A DNA stretch of 64,000 nt from Haloferax gibbonsii ATCC 33959. Lineage in GTDB: Archaea; Halobacteriota; Halobacteria; Halobacteriales; Haloferacaceae. Below the pieces are notes generated by a model, which saw only the letters and a list, made by a program, of their open reading frames with translations, was not told the origin of the DNA and made no database searches. The DNA lies in contig NZ_AOLJ01000011.1 of NCBI RefSeq assembly GCF_000336775.1, positions 88,267 to 152,266 on the forward strand, written 5' to 3'. Positions 8,839 through 17,727 of this stretch are shown in pieces. The position numbers were made by a program, and so were the translations under genes. Position 1 is the first letter of the stretch, and every line of letters begins with the position of its first letter.

Positions 8839-8982
8839 TTATCTCTCGCGCGCCTCGACGGCCTCCAGCGGCGAGCGCCAGCCGAAGACGTACGAACCGA
8901 GGAGCCACGCCCAGAAGCCGGCCGCGAGGAGCGCGATAGCTCCGTACAGGAACAGCGAGAACAGCGACAGGGAGTCGAACAT
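8839..8982 (-). CDS. Very small single-helix membrane protein
   Basis: 47 residues: MFDSLSLFSL, a continuous hydrophobic helix from about 6 to 34 including GFWAWLLGSYVFGW, then a charged tail ending in EARER. The frame has a proper ATG and stop and lies 78 bp after the stop of the hydrolase gene at 9061, on the same strand. The hydrophobic-then-charged pattern is convincing for a real short protein. No function can be given. Confidence 0.55.
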   Translation of the reverse strand: MFDSLSLFSLFLYGAIALLAAGFWAWLLGSYVFGWRSPLEAVEARER

Positions 8983-9060
8983 CGGTTCAGTTCGGGGGGT
9001 TGGGTCGGGTTGGGTCGGTTCGGCTCGTGGTCGCGGCCGCGGCCGCTGCTTCGGCCCCGT

Positions 9061-9987
9061 TCAGTCGAGGGCGTCGCGGACGGTGTCGACGAAGGCGTTC
9101 GGGAACTCGACGTGCGGGAGCAACATCGCGTCGTCGAAGACGACGAGCGTGCAGTCCGCGGCGTCCGCGAGGTCGCGGCCCCGCTTCAGCGGCGTGATGT
9201 CGCTCTCGCGGCCCCAGACGAGCGTCGTCGGGACGTCGAGAGCCGACAGCGCCTCGCCGAGGTCGACGTCGGTGTTGAGGTAGCCGGAGATGAACGACGC
9301 CGGCGCGAAGCGCGCGCCCTCCTGGTGGGCGGTGCGCCACTCGTACTCCTGCCACTCCTCGCCCGCCTTCTCGGGGTCGTAGTAGCCGTGGTCGGCGTTG
9401 AAGTAGCGAATCGACGGCCGGGAGGCGACGACGTTGAACAGCGCCTCGCCGACGACCGGCGCGCGGACGAGTTCGCGGAGCCACTCCTTGGGGTCCGGGC
9501 CGCCGCGCGACGTGGGACAGACGAGGACGAACCGCGAGACCGACACGTCGTCTCGCTCCGCGGCGGCGACGGCGTAGGCCGCGGTGAGCGACGAGGCGAC
9601 GACCGCGGGGTCGTCGTACTCGGCGAGGAAGTCGCCGACGAAGTCCTCGTAGAGCGCGGGCGAGTAGTACAGCGCCGGCCGGTCCGAAAGCCCGAATCCG
9701 GGGAGGTCGGGCGCGACGACGTGGTAGTCCTCGGCGAGGGTCGAAAACACCTCGCGGAACTCGCCGGACGACCCCGCGGCGTTGATGCCGTGGAGGAAGA
9801 CGAGCGTCGGGTCGTCCTCGTCGCCGGCTTCGACGTACGAGACGTCCATGCCGCGCCAGCGGTACGTCCCGTGGTTTCCGGAGAGCGGCGGTTCGAGGGG
9901 ACCCACGCGTTTCGAGAGGGCGGCGTTGGTCGCGGCGGCGAGACCGACGCCCGCTGCGGCCAGTCCGATGGCTCGTCGGAGTTTCAT
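9061..9987 (-). CDS. Alpha/beta hydrolase
   Basis: 308 residues. An N-terminal hydrophobic stretch (residues 5-22, MKLRRAIGLAAAGVGLA) could be an uncleaved anchor. The hydrolase core follows: oxyanion strand LVFLHGINAAG near residue 63, nucleophile elbow ASSLT, acid in WGRESDITP and His in LLPHVEFP. The elbow departs from G-x-S-x-G (Ala and Thr flank the Ser), as seen in some haloarchaeal hydrolases of this type. The substrate is unknown. Confidence 0.85.
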   Translation of the reverse strand: MKLRRAIGLAAAGVGLAAATNAALSKRVGPLEPPLSGNHGTYRWRGMDVSYVEAGDEDDPTLVFLHGINAAGSSGEFREVFSTLAEDYHVVAPDLPGFGLSDRPALYYSPALYEDFVGDFLAEYDDPAVVASSLTAAYAVAAAERDDVSVSRFVLVCPTSRGGPDPKEWLRELVRAPVVGEALFNVVASRPSIRYFNADHGYYDPEKAGEEWQEYEWRTAHQEGARFAPASFISGYLNTDVDLGEALSALDVPTTLVWGRESDITPLKRGRDLADAADCTLVVFDDAMLLPHVEFPNAFVDTVRDALD

Positions 9988-10072
9988 GTCACGTAGATGG
10001 TGCGCGGTGGCCTTAATTCGCCCGCCCGTGGCGGGGTCGCGGGCGGCGGGAACGTCGGCCCGGCGCTCGGCG

Positions 10073-11188
10073 TCAGTCGTCTCGGTCGTCCAGACACTCC
10101 CGAAGCGGTTCGAGCACGTCTTCGGCGACCGCGTAGGGGTCCGTCTCCTTTTCGACGACCGCCTCGGCGAACGCGTCGACTCCGCCGCGGCGGTCGAGCT
10201 CGGCTTCGAGGAGCCGGTTCACGTCGCTTCGGAGGAGCTGGCGAATCTCTTCTCCCGCGCGCTTGCGGGCCTTCTCCGCCAACTCGCCGGAGGCGTCGAG
10301 GTAGTCGCGGTGGTCGTCCAGCGTCTCGACCAACTCGTCGATTCCCTCGCCGGTCGTGGCGACGGTTTCGAGGACCTGCGGCGTCCAGACGGGCGGTTCG
10401 TCGGCGTCGGAGGGTTCGCCCTCGGCGTCGGCGTCGGTCTCGGCATCGCTCGCGTCCGCGTGCCCGCCGTGTCCGTGACCGGCGTCGTCGAACGCCTCGG
10501 CCCCGTGGTGGCCGGTGTCGAGGTTCGCCCGCGGGTCGTCGCGGAGGTGAATCATCTCCTGTAGCTCGGCGACGGTGCGCGACGCGCCCTCCATGTCGGC
10601 CTTGTTGACGACGAACAGGTCGCCGATTTCGAGGATGCCCGCCTTGAGCATCTGCACGTCGTCGCCGCTGCCGGGTTGGACGAGGACGACGACCGTGTCC
10701 GCGGTCTTCACCACGTCCACCTCGTTTTGCCCCGCGCCGACCGTCTCGATGATGATGCGGTCTTTCCCGAAGGCGTCGAGCGCCTTCACGGCGTCCGCGG
10801 TGGCGGTCGAGAGGCCGCCGAGCTGGCCGCGGGCGCTCATCGACCGGAAGAACACGTCCATGTCGCCGACGTTCGAGGCCATGCGGATGCGGTCGCCGAG
10901 GACGGCCCCGCCGGTGTACGGCGAGGAGGGGTCCACGGCGATGACGCCGACCGTTTCTCCCTGGTCGCGGTAGTGCTTCGCAAGCTTGTCGACGAGCGTC
11001 GACTTGCCGGCACCGGGACTGCCCGTGATGCCGACGACGGAGGCGTCGCCCGTGTGGGCGTGGAGTTCCGAGACGATGTCCCGGTAGCCCGGCGACTGCG
11101 ACTCGATTTTCGTGATGGCCCGCGCGAGCGCTCGGTGCTCGCCGTCGAGGAGTCGCTCGACGAGGTCGGATTCGACCGCCCGGCTCAT
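10073..11188 (-). CDS. meaB: MeaB-type GTPase chaperone of methylmalonyl-CoA mutase
   Basis: 371 residues. The P-loop GITGSPGAGKST is at about 54-64, with switch and base-recognition motifs ETVGAGQNEVDVV and VVNKAD following. MeaB GTPases load adenosylcobalamin onto methylmalonyl-CoA mutase and protect it. The start is 2 bases after the stop of the mutase B12 subunit, confirming the link. An unusual insertion at about residues 222-246 is rich in His (TGHHGAEAF then HGHGGHAD) and is followed by an acidic stretch; it could bind a metal ion. The C-terminus is an all-helical dimerisation region. Confidence 0.93.
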   Translation of the reverse strand: MSRAVESDLVERLLDGEHRALARAITKIESQSPGYRDIVSELHAHTGDASVVGITGSPGAGKSTLVDKLAKHYRDQGETVGVIAVDPSSPYTGGAVLGDRIRMASNVGDMDVFFRSMSARGQLGGLSTATADAVKALDAFGKDRIIIETVGAGQNEVDVVKTADTVVVLVQPGSGDDVQMLKAGILEIGDLFVVNKADMEGASRTVAELQEMIHLRDDPRANLDTGHHGAEAFDDAGHGHGGHADASDAETDADAEGEPSDADEPPVWTPQVLETVATTGEGIDELVETLDDHRDYLDASGELAEKARKRAGEEIRQLLRSDVNRLLEAELDRRGGVDAFAEAVVEKETDPYAVAEDVLEPLRECLDDRDD

Positions 11189-11190
11189 CG

Positions 11191-11610
11191 TCACGCTCGC
11201 TCGGGCGCGTTTTCCTTCACGAAGTCGATGGTCTCCTGCATCGGCGTGCCGGGACCGAAGATGGCGTCGACGCCCTGTTCGAGGAGTCTCGGCCGGTCTT
11301 CTTCGGGGATGATGCCGCCGACGATGACGAGCGTGTCGTCGAGCGCGCCGTACTCTTCGAGGCCGGCCATCACCTTCGGGACGAGCGTGTTGTGCGCGCC
11401 GGAGAGGATAGAGATGCCCAGTACGTCCACGTCCTCTTGGACCGTCGCCTGAATAATCTCGTCCGGAGCGCGATGCAGTCCGGAGTAGATGACTTCGAAG
11501 CCCGCGTCGCGGAAGGCGCGAGAGATGACGTGTGCACCGCGGTCGTGGCCGTCCAGTCCCACCTTCGCGATGAGACACCGGATCGTTCGCTGTTCGGAGT
11601 CCGCGCTCAT
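11191..11610 (-). CDS. Methylmalonyl-CoA mutase, B12-binding (C-terminal) subunit
   Basis: 139 residues, the size of a stand-alone cobalamin-binding domain. KVGLDGHDRGAHVI carries the DxHxxG motif whose His coordinates cobalt, with GISILSGAH and VIVGGIIPEED later in the Rossmann-like fold. Archaea often split the mutase into a large catalytic subunit and this small one; the large subunit gene is not in the window. It is the first gene of a two-gene unit with meaB. Role: interconversion of succinyl-CoA and methylmalonyl-CoA in propionate and odd-chain metabolism. Confidence 0.95.
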   Translation of the reverse strand: MSADSEQRTIRCLIAKVGLDGHDRGAHVISRAFRDAGFEVIYSGLHRAPDEIIQATVQEDVDVLGISILSGAHNTLVPKVMAGLEEYGALDDTLVIVGGIIPEEDRPRLLEQGVDAIFGPGTPMQETIDFVKENAPERA

Positions 11611-11667
11611 AGACGGGGATTCGATGTCCCGCGCTTTGACTCTAACGGAAAATAAGGCAGGTCCGAT

Positions 11668-13494
11668 TCAGTCGTCCGCGGCGGGCGCGCTCCGGACGTA
11701 CTCGTCGAGGAAGTCGGCTATCTGGGAGTACGCCTCGATGCGGTTCTCCAGTTTGGAAAAGCCGTGGCCCTCGTCGTCGAAGATGAGTTCGCGGACGTGG
11801 GCGTGTTCCCTCGCCTCCTCGACGAGTTGGTGGGCCTCGCTGACCGGCACCCGCGGGTCGTTCTCGCCGTGGAGGACGAAAAGCGGCGCGCGAATCTTCT
11901 CGACGTTGTTGATGGGCGAGATGGATTCGAGGAACTCGCGGTCGTCTTCGAGCGACCCGTACTCGGCCTCGCGGAGTTCGCGCCGCCAGTCGCCCGTGTT
12001 TTCGAGGAACGTCACGAAGTTGGCGATGCCGACGATGTCGACGCCGGCGGCCCACAGGTCCGGGTACTCGGTCATCGCCGCGAGCACCATGAACCCGCCG
12101 TACGAGCCGCCCATGGCGACGATTTTGTCGGGGTCGACAGCCGGGTGGTCGTGGAGCCACTCGACGGCGGCTTCGATGTCCGCGACGGAGTCCATCCGCT
12201 TTTCGACGTCGTCGAGGTGGCCGTACGCCTTCCCGTAGCCCGCGGAGCCGCGGACGTTCGGCTCGAAGTAGGCGTAGCCGCGCGAGAGGAAGTACTGCTT
12301 GACCGCCGAGAACGACGGCCGGCGCTGGGACTCCGGCCCGCCGTGGATGTCCACGATGACGGGCGTCTCGCCCTCCGGCGACTCCTCGGGGAGCGTGAAG
12401 AACGCCGGGATGTCGCGGCCGTCGAACGTCGGATACCGGACGAGCTCGGGCGGAACGAACGTGTCCCGCGGGATGCCCGCCGTCGCCGCGAGCGTCCATC
12501 GCTCGGCGTCGCCCGTGGCCAACTCGACCACGTAGACGTTCGCGGTGTCGGCGCTGGCGGTGACGGTGACCGCGGCGCGCTCGCCGTCCGGGGAGAACGA
12601 GACGCCGCCGGCGACACCGTTCGGCAGGTCGGGTTGGGGGAGCACGTCGATGCGGTCGGGCGCGGTGAGTTCGCCGAAGGTGAGTTCCGTGTACCCCTCG
12701 ACGTTCCGGGAGTAGACGAGCCGACGCGACTCGCGGTCGATGCTGATGCCGTCCAGTTCGTGGTCGCCGCCGGTGTCGACGGTCGTGAACTCCCCGGAGG
12801 CGAGTTCGTAGCGGACGAGTTCCAGCGTGTCGCTCCCGCGGTCGGTCACCATGTAGACGTTCTCTCCGTCGGGCCCCCACTCGGGGCTCTGGAAGCGGAC
12901 CGTCCCCTGATGCGGCGTGAGGTGGGTCAGCTCGCCCGTGGCGAGGTCGAGGACCGACACGTCCTGGTCGAAGTTCGAGTACGCCTCTTGGACGATGAGC
13001 TTCGAGTCGTCGGGCGACCATCCGCCGACGGTGAGCCAGCCGTCGCCCTCGTGGACGAGTTCGGCGTCGGTGCCGCTCGCGTCGCGGGCCTGCACGTACA
13101 CGTCGAAGACGGCGTTGTCGCGGCGGTTCGAGGTGAACGCGAACCGCTCGCCGTCGTGGCTCCAGCCGCCCCAGCGGTGCTTGGCGTCCGGGTGTTCGGT
13201 CAGGTTCTCGATGACGCCGGTGTCGGGTTCGAGTCGGAACAACTGCGCGCGCTCGTTGCCGCCTTTGTCCATGCCGAAGGCGAGTTCGGGGCGCTCGGGC
13301 GACCACGAGGCGAAGGTGACGCGTTCCTCGTAGAACGTCCGCTGTTCGGGCCACGCGCCGGGCGAATCGACCGTCCAGACCTGCGGGACGCCCGTCGTGT
13401 CCATGAGGAACGACAGGCGCTCGCCGTCGGCCGAGAACGAGGCGCCGTAGGCGCTCCTGATGTTCAGGTAGCGCTCGATGTCGTACGTTCGCAT
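11668..13494 (-). CDS. S9 family (prolyl oligopeptidase-like) serine peptidase
   Basis: 608 residues: an N-terminal seven-bladed propeller-like region (to about residue 350) with repeated 'WSPDG/FSPDGE' strands, then an alpha/beta hydrolase domain. The nucleophile is Ser464 in GGSYGG, the acid is in HGENDPRVP and the His is in DEGHGF. There is no signal peptide, so it is likely a cytoplasmic acylaminoacyl- or oligopeptidase cleaving short peptides. A monocistronic arrangement is likely. Confidence 0.93.
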   Translation of the reverse strand: MRTYDIERYLNIRSAYGASFSADGERLSFLMDTTGVPQVWTVDSPGAWPEQRTFYEERVTFASWSPERPELAFGMDKGGNERAQLFRLEPDTGVIENLTEHPDAKHRWGGWSHDGERFAFTSNRRDNAVFDVYVQARDASGTDAELVHEGDGWLTVGGWSPDDSKLIVQEAYSNFDQDVSVLDLATGELTHLTPHQGTVRFQSPEWGPDGENVYMVTDRGSDTLELVRYELASGEFTTVDTGGDHELDGISIDRESRRLVYSRNVEGYTELTFGELTAPDRIDVLPQPDLPNGVAGGVSFSPDGERAAVTVTASADTANVYVVELATGDAERWTLAATAGIPRDTFVPPELVRYPTFDGRDIPAFFTLPEESPEGETPVIVDIHGGPESQRRPSFSAVKQYFLSRGYAYFEPNVRGSAGYGKAYGHLDDVEKRMDSVADIEAAVEWLHDHPAVDPDKIVAMGGSYGGFMVLAAMTEYPDLWAAGVDIVGIANFVTFLENTGDWRRELREAEYGSLEDDREFLESISPINNVEKIRAPLFVLHGENDPRVPVSEAHQLVEEAREHAHVRELIFDDEGHGFSKLENRIEAYSQIADFLDEYVRSAPAADD

Positions 13495-13533
13495 ACCTCG
13501 AATTGCCCCGGCGACGAGAAATCGGTTTGGGTG

Positions 13534-14256
13534 TCAGAAGTCCGAAAGCCGCGCGTCCTCGCGGTCGGTCCACCCGCGCATCTTCGCGTAGGCCTCGGGG
13601 TTCGTCGGCACGCCCTCGGTGTTGAGCAGGCGCTCCGGGTACAGTTCGAAGGCGATGCCGATGAGTTGGTACTCCAGTTCTTCGAGGTACGGCCGCGTGT
13701 CGGGGTACGGCCCCTCGGTGCCGACCGCCCACGGTTCGACCCAGAAGTAGACCGGTTCGCGGAGCCGCGGCGGGTCTGTCGAGGCGAACAGCGCGTCCAC
13801 CCAGCGGTCGTACTTCCCCGGCCCGTCGCCGCGGAAGACCGCCGACGAGAGGTCGCCGACGTGGTAGTAGTTCCCGTAGCCCCAGCGCGCGAGCTTTCCG
13901 TCGTTCGTGTCGACGTTCTTGAGGTTGCTGTTGAGGTCGGTGCCGGACGCGCCGAACTTCCCGCACTTGCCGAGGTACCGGGGGACCACCTCGTCGCCGT
14001 CGAGGGTGTACATCATGTAGACGAGCCCCTCGTAGCGGCCCTCGCGTCGGTCGTAGTCGGCGACGACGCGGCCGCCGGCCTCGCGGAGTCGGCGCTCCAT
14101 GCGCTCGCCGCGGCGGAGCGTCCGCCGGCCGGAACGGCCGTACGCGATGGTCTCGACGGTCTCGTCGGCGGCCGTCTCGAAAAGTGAAATCGGGTCCGCG
14201 GCGTCGACGAAGCGGTCGACGAAGCGGTCCCAGAGCGCGCGTTTCGTCTCGGTCAC
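13534..14256 (-). CDS. Hypothetical protein, possibly GIY-YIG nuclease-like
   Basis: 240 residues, no membrane segment. The only suggestive pattern is GLVYMMYT at about residues 77-84, followed by YLGKCGKFG at 94-102, which could correspond to the paired GIY and YIG strands of that nuclease fold. A Glu-rich helix (EELEYQLIGIAFEL) later would fit a catalytic Glu. The N-terminal 70 residues are helical and basic/acidic mixed. Recognition is weak and the protein may belong to another family. It lies between the S9 peptidase and an MTH865-like gene, all leftward. Confidence 0.7.
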   Translation of the reverse strand: MTETKRALWDRFVDRFVDAADPISLFETAADETVETIAYGRSGRRTLRRGERMERRLREAGGRVVADYDRREGRYEGLVYMMYTLDGDEVVPRYLGKCGKFGASGTDLNSNLKNVDTNDGKLARWGYGNYYHVGDLSSAVFRGDGPGKYDRWVDALFASTDPPRLREPVYFWVEPWAVGTEGPYPDTRPYLEELEYQLIGIAFELYPERLLNTEGVPTNPEAYAKMRGWTDREDARLSDF

Positions 14257-14269
14257 GCGACGACCGAAC

Positions 14270-14527
14270 TCAGATCATGTCTTCGGCCTTGAGGCCGGCG
14301 ATGATGTCGTCGACGAGGCTCTCGGCGTCCTCGTACGGGAAGTCCTGGTGCTTGCCGAGCTTCGCGGCCAGCTCCATCGCCGTGATGGTCACGTCGTCGG
14401 CCTTGAACTTCGTGCCCGGACCGTTCGGGAGCGCGGGGACGAGAGACATCTGGTTCTTCACGGGGAAATCGGCGTTCGCGAAGGCGTCCATGAACTGCTC
14501 GCGGAGCTGAGCTTCGGTGTCGGACAT
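14270..14527 (-). CDS. MTH865-like small protein
   Basis: 85 residues matching the whole MTH865 family pattern: a helical N-terminus, FPVKNQMSLVPALPNGPGT in the middle (residues 21-39), then the helical FKADDVTITAMELAAKLG. Its biochemical role is unknown; the fold is a small EF-hand-like helical bundle known from Methanothermobacter. The strong AT-rich promoter block at 14567-14587 suggests high expression. Confidence 0.85.
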   Translation of the reverse strand: MSDTEAQLREQFMDAFANADFPVKNQMSLVPALPNGPGTKFKADDVTITAMELAAKLGKHQDFPYEDAESLVDDIIAGLKAEDMI

Positions 14528-14566
14528 ACCGTGTACCTACGTAGAGAGGTGGAAAAGGGTTCCGGA

Positions 14567-14587
14567 ACAATAATAAATATATTTAGA
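14567..14587 (-). promoter_or_regulatory. AT-rich promoter of the MTH865-like gene
   Basis: An uninterrupted A/T block (ATAATAAATATATTTAGAG on the + strand) centred about 49 bases before ATG 14527. It implies a short leader of about 20 bases. A CTACGTAG palindrome lies between it and the start. Confidence 0.5.
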
Positions 14588-14679
14588 GTTCTTTGCGAGA
14601 CGGCGCGGCGGCCCGCCGAGTGTCGGCACGCTCGCCCGGGACTGATGGACTTATCTACAACGGCAATTCATGCACTCGC

Positions 14680-15726
14680 ATGGACTTCGACTTCGACCGC
14701 CTGAAGCAACTCACCGAGACCAGCGGTGTCCCCGGCTACGAGGACCGAATCCGCGCGCTCGTCCGCGAGGACCTCGAAGCGACGACCGACTCCGTCCGGG
14801 TCGACGCGATGGGCAACGTCGTCGGCACCATCGAGGGCGAAGGCGACTACGAGGTCGCCGTCGCCGCCCACATGGACGAAATCGGCTTCATGGTCCGTCA
14901 CGTCAACGACGAGGGCTTCCTGCAGCTCGACGCCCTCGGCGGCTGGGACCCCCGCGTCCTGAAAGCCCAGCGCGTGACGGTTCACACCGAAGACGAGGAC
15001 CGCACCGGCGTCATCGGTTCGGTCCCCCCGCACACGCTGACTGAAGAACAGAAGCAGAAAGAGCCGAAAGTCGAGGACGTGTACGTCGACCTCGGCCTCC
15101 CCGCAGAGACCGTCGAGGAGACCGTCTCCGTCGGCGACCTCGTGACGATGGAGCAGACGACCGTCCGCATGGGGAACCACGTGACGGGCAAGGCCATCGA
15201 CGACCGCGTCTGCCTGTTCGCCATGCTGGAGGCCGCCCGGCGCATCGAGAACCCCGAGGTGACGGTCCACTTCGCCGCGACGGTCCAGGAGGAAGTCGGC
15301 CTCCGCGGCGCGCAGGCGCTCGGCGTCGACCTCGACCCCGACCTCGCGCTCGGCCTCGACACCACCGTCGCCAACGACGTGCCCGGATTCGACCCCGCAG
15401 ACCACGTCACGAAACTCGGCGAGGGCGCGGGCATCAAGCTCAAGGACTCCAGCGCCATCGCCAACCCGAAGGTCCACCGTCGCCTCCGCAGCGTGGCCGA
15501 GGACAACGACATCGCCTACCAGCTGGAACTGCTCCCCGCGGGCGGCACCGACACCGGCGGCTTCCAGAACAGCTACGGCGCGAAGCCCGTCGGCGCGATT
15601 TCGATGCCGACGCGCTACCTCCACACCGTCACCGAGAGCGTCCACGAGGACGACGTGGTCGCTTACATCGACCTCCTGACGGCCTTCCTGGAGAGCGAGA
15701 CGGGCGAGTTCGACTACACGCTGTAG
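14680..15726 (+). CDS. M42 family (tetrahedral) aminopeptidase
   Basis: 348 residues from ATG 14680 (MDFDFDRLKQL), with TATA-like TTATCTA at 14651-14657 giving a leaderless start. Zinc-ligand motifs of the M42/TET family are AAHMDEIGFM, the bridging Asp in AIDDRVCLF, QEEVGLRGA (catalytic Glu), LDTT and the final His in RYLHT. TET peptidases form 12-mer cytoplasmic tetrahedra that degrade peptides released by the proteasome and Lon. Confidence 0.93.
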   Translation: MDFDFDRLKQLTETSGVPGYEDRIRALVREDLEATTDSVRVDAMGNVVGTIEGEGDYEVAVAAHMDEIGFMVRHVNDEGFLQLDALGGWDPRVLKAQRVTVHTEDEDRTGVIGSVPPHTLTEEQKQKEPKVEDVYVDLGLPAETVEETVSVGDLVTMEQTTVRMGNHVTGKAIDDRVCLFAMLEAARRIENPEVTVHFAATVQEEVGLRGAQALGVDLDPDLALGLDTTVANDVPGFDPADHVTKLGEGAGIKLKDSSAIANPKVHRRLRSVAEDNDIAYQLELLPAGGTDTGGFQNSYGAKPVGAISMPTRYLHTVTESVHEDDVVAYIDLLTAFLESETGEFDYTL

Positions 15727-15843
15727 GCGACCCCCCGGCGGCGCGGCCGATACCGCGGGGCGCCCCCTATATCGAGGCGCGGCACCCCCGACCGGCGGAC
15801 GAGAACCAAAGTATTCACTACAGGCCCACACCAAGCGGCGGAC

Positions 15844-16467
15844 ATGACCGACGGCAACGTGGATATGTCTCGGCGGGCGTTCCTCGGGGCGGCCGCTGGC
15901 GGCGCGGCGGTCGCCGCCACTTCCGGCACGGCCGCGGCGCAGACGGAAGAACCAGACTTCGGTGGCCACCTCGACGGCATCGACGGGGGTTACGAAGACC
16001 TCCGCGGCCAGAGCGAGGTCACCATCGAAGTGGGCGCGGAAGGTAACGGCGGCGCACTCGCGTTCGCGCCCGCCGGCGTCTGGATAGACACCGGAACGAC
16101 CGTGACGTGGGAGTGGACCGGCGAGGGCGGCGGCCACAACGTCGTCGCGAGCGAGGGCGCGTCGCTCGACTCCGGCTCGGCCGTCTCCGAGGCCGGAAGC
16201 ACCTACGAATACACCTTCGAAGAGGGCGACGCGGGCATCACGAAGTACCACTGCGTGCCCCACGAGGCGCTCGGCATGCTCGGCGCGGTCGCCGTCGGCA
16301 GCGACGTGCCGACCGTCAGCACCGGCGGTGGCGGCGGTTCGAACCTCCCGCAGGTCCCCGACAGCGCGAAGTCCCTCGGCGTGGCCACGACGTTCGCGAT
16401 GGTCGCGACGCTCGGCCTCGCGTACTTCTTCATGAAGTACGGTGGCGACTACGACGTCCAGGACTGA
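15844..16467 (+). CDS. Halocyanin (paralogue of the gene at 912)
   Basis: 207 residues; a start at 15865 (MSRRAFLG) is also possible and would give a more typical Tat signal. Copper ligands are His98, Cys137, His140 and Met145, and a C-terminal helix (about 178-197) anchors it. The copper domain is nearly identical to that of the 912 gene at both protein and DNA level, while signal and anchor differ. It stands alone, 117 bp after the M42 gene, and is convergent with a glycosyltransferase. A membrane-bound electron carrier, possibly serving a terminal oxidase. Confidence 0.92.
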   Translation: MTDGNVDMSRRAFLGAAAGGAAVAATSGTAAAQTEEPDFGGHLDGIDGGYEDLRGQSEVTIEVGAEGNGGALAFAPAGVWIDTGTTVTWEWTGEGGGHNVVASEGASLDSGSAVSEAGSTYEYTFEEGDAGITKYHCVPHEALGMLGAVAVGSDVPTVSTGGGGGSNLPQVPDSAKSLGVATTFAMVATLGLAYFFMKYGGDYDVQD

Positions 16468-16563
16468 CGCGGTCGTCACTCCTCTCGATTTTTACCAGTC
16501 ACGAGCGGCCGCACTCGCTCGGGTTCGGTCGCCGCCGCGACAGCCGCCGGCACGGTGGCCGAG

Positions 16564-17622
16564 TCAGAAGAAGCCGTAGTCGTCGCGCTCGGTCTCGTAC
16601 ACCGACTCGTACTGTTCGATGACACGCCGGTAGTCGTAGCTCGCGAAGTCGTCGTCGACCGTCTCGTGGTCGTACCTGCGGGCGGCGACGATTTCGTCCG
16701 CGAGTTCCTGCGGACTCGTGACGAGCGACCCGCGCTCGCGGCCCTCGACGAGTTCGTGGGCCGACGACCGAGCCTGATACTCGACGATGGACACACAGCC
16801 GCAGGCGAGCGCCCACAGCAGGTTCGTCGCGAAAGGCTCGACCGTCGCCGTCTGCGCGAAGACGTGCGCGCCCTTCATGATGGGCACCGCCTCGTCAGCC
16901 GGGAGTTCGCCGAGGAACTCCACGCGGTCGTCGATGCGGAGGTCGCGGGCGGTCTGTTCGGCCGTCGAGCGCTCCGGGCCGTCGCCGATGACGGCGGCGG
17001 ACCACTCCTTGTCGCGGAGTTCCGCGAGCGCGAGGAGGAAGCTCTCGACGTTCGCGTGCTCGTCGAGGTCGCGGGCGTACACCACGTCCGCGCGCTCCTC
17101 GGCGTCGGCGCTCCGGACGAGGTCCATGCTGATGGGCTCGGGGACGAGACGGGTCGCGTCGACCGGCGCGCCGAGTTCGCGGACCTGCGTGCGGACCATC
17201 TCGGAGGGGACCAAGACGGCGTTCGGGGCCTTCGCCGCCCGCCGGTAGGCCCGCGAGCCGCCGCGGTCGTCGCGGGTCCACCAGTCGGCGACGACCGGCG
17301 TCCGGAGGAACCGCGCCGCGGTCTTGACCGCCGCGACGTGCGACGGCGGGTAGCTCGCGACCTGAATCACGTCGGGGGAAACCTCGCGGAGGGCGAAGGG
17401 AACGCGGGAGGCGAAGCCGCCGACGGAGGGCGCGTCGGTCACGCGGTGATAGGTCACCCCGTCTTGTTTGAACTCGACGACCTCGCCGTCCCACCACTTC
17501 GCACAGAGCACCGTCACCTCGTGGTCGCGCTCGGCGAGGAGTTCGGCCGTCCGTCGGAGCCGTCTGGTCGCTCCCGTCTCCTCGTGGTGCGTCGTGTACA
17601 TCGAGACGAGCGCGACTCGCAT
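16564..17622 (-). CDS. Glycosyltransferase family 4 (GT-B fold)
   Basis: 352 residues from ATG 17622 (MRVALVSMYTTHHEETG); a start 8 codons upstream is possible. The N-terminal Rossmann half has the acceptor-side pattern, and the C-terminal half has SAAVIGDGPER and FLGELPADEAVPIM, typical of GT4. The usual E-x7-E donor motif is weak (VEPFATNLLWALACGCVSIV). It probably transfers a sugar from a nucleotide donor in cell-surface glycan or glycolipid synthesis. No other glycan genes are adjacent. Confidence 0.85.
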   Translation of the reverse strand: MRVALVSMYTTHHEETGATRRLRRTAELLAERDHEVTVLCAKWWDGEVVEFKQDGVTYHRVTDAPSVGGFASRVPFALREVSPDVIQVASYPPSHVAAVKTAARFLRTPVVADWWTRDDRGGSRAYRRAAKAPNAVLVPSEMVRTQVRELGAPVDATRLVPEPISMDLVRSADAEERADVVYARDLDEHANVESFLLALAELRDKEWSAAVIGDGPERSTAEQTARDLRIDDRVEFLGELPADEAVPIMKGAHVFAQTATVEPFATNLLWALACGCVSIVEYQARSSAHELVEGRERGSLVTSPQELADEIVAARRYDHETVDDDFASYDYRRVIEQYESVYETERDDYGFF

Positions 17623-17727
17623 ATTCGCCGCCACTACGCCGCGCAATAAAAATCCACAGTTTTCGAGGGCGCGACACGAGCGGCCGCCGGAGCGCCGACA
17701 GAACGGAGCGCGGTCCGGCGACGCGCC

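Noticed and set aside
11764-14187. Long + strand frame over the S9 peptidase
   Set aside because: It is the antisense of the S9 and hypothetical genes, with no motif, start signal or domain.
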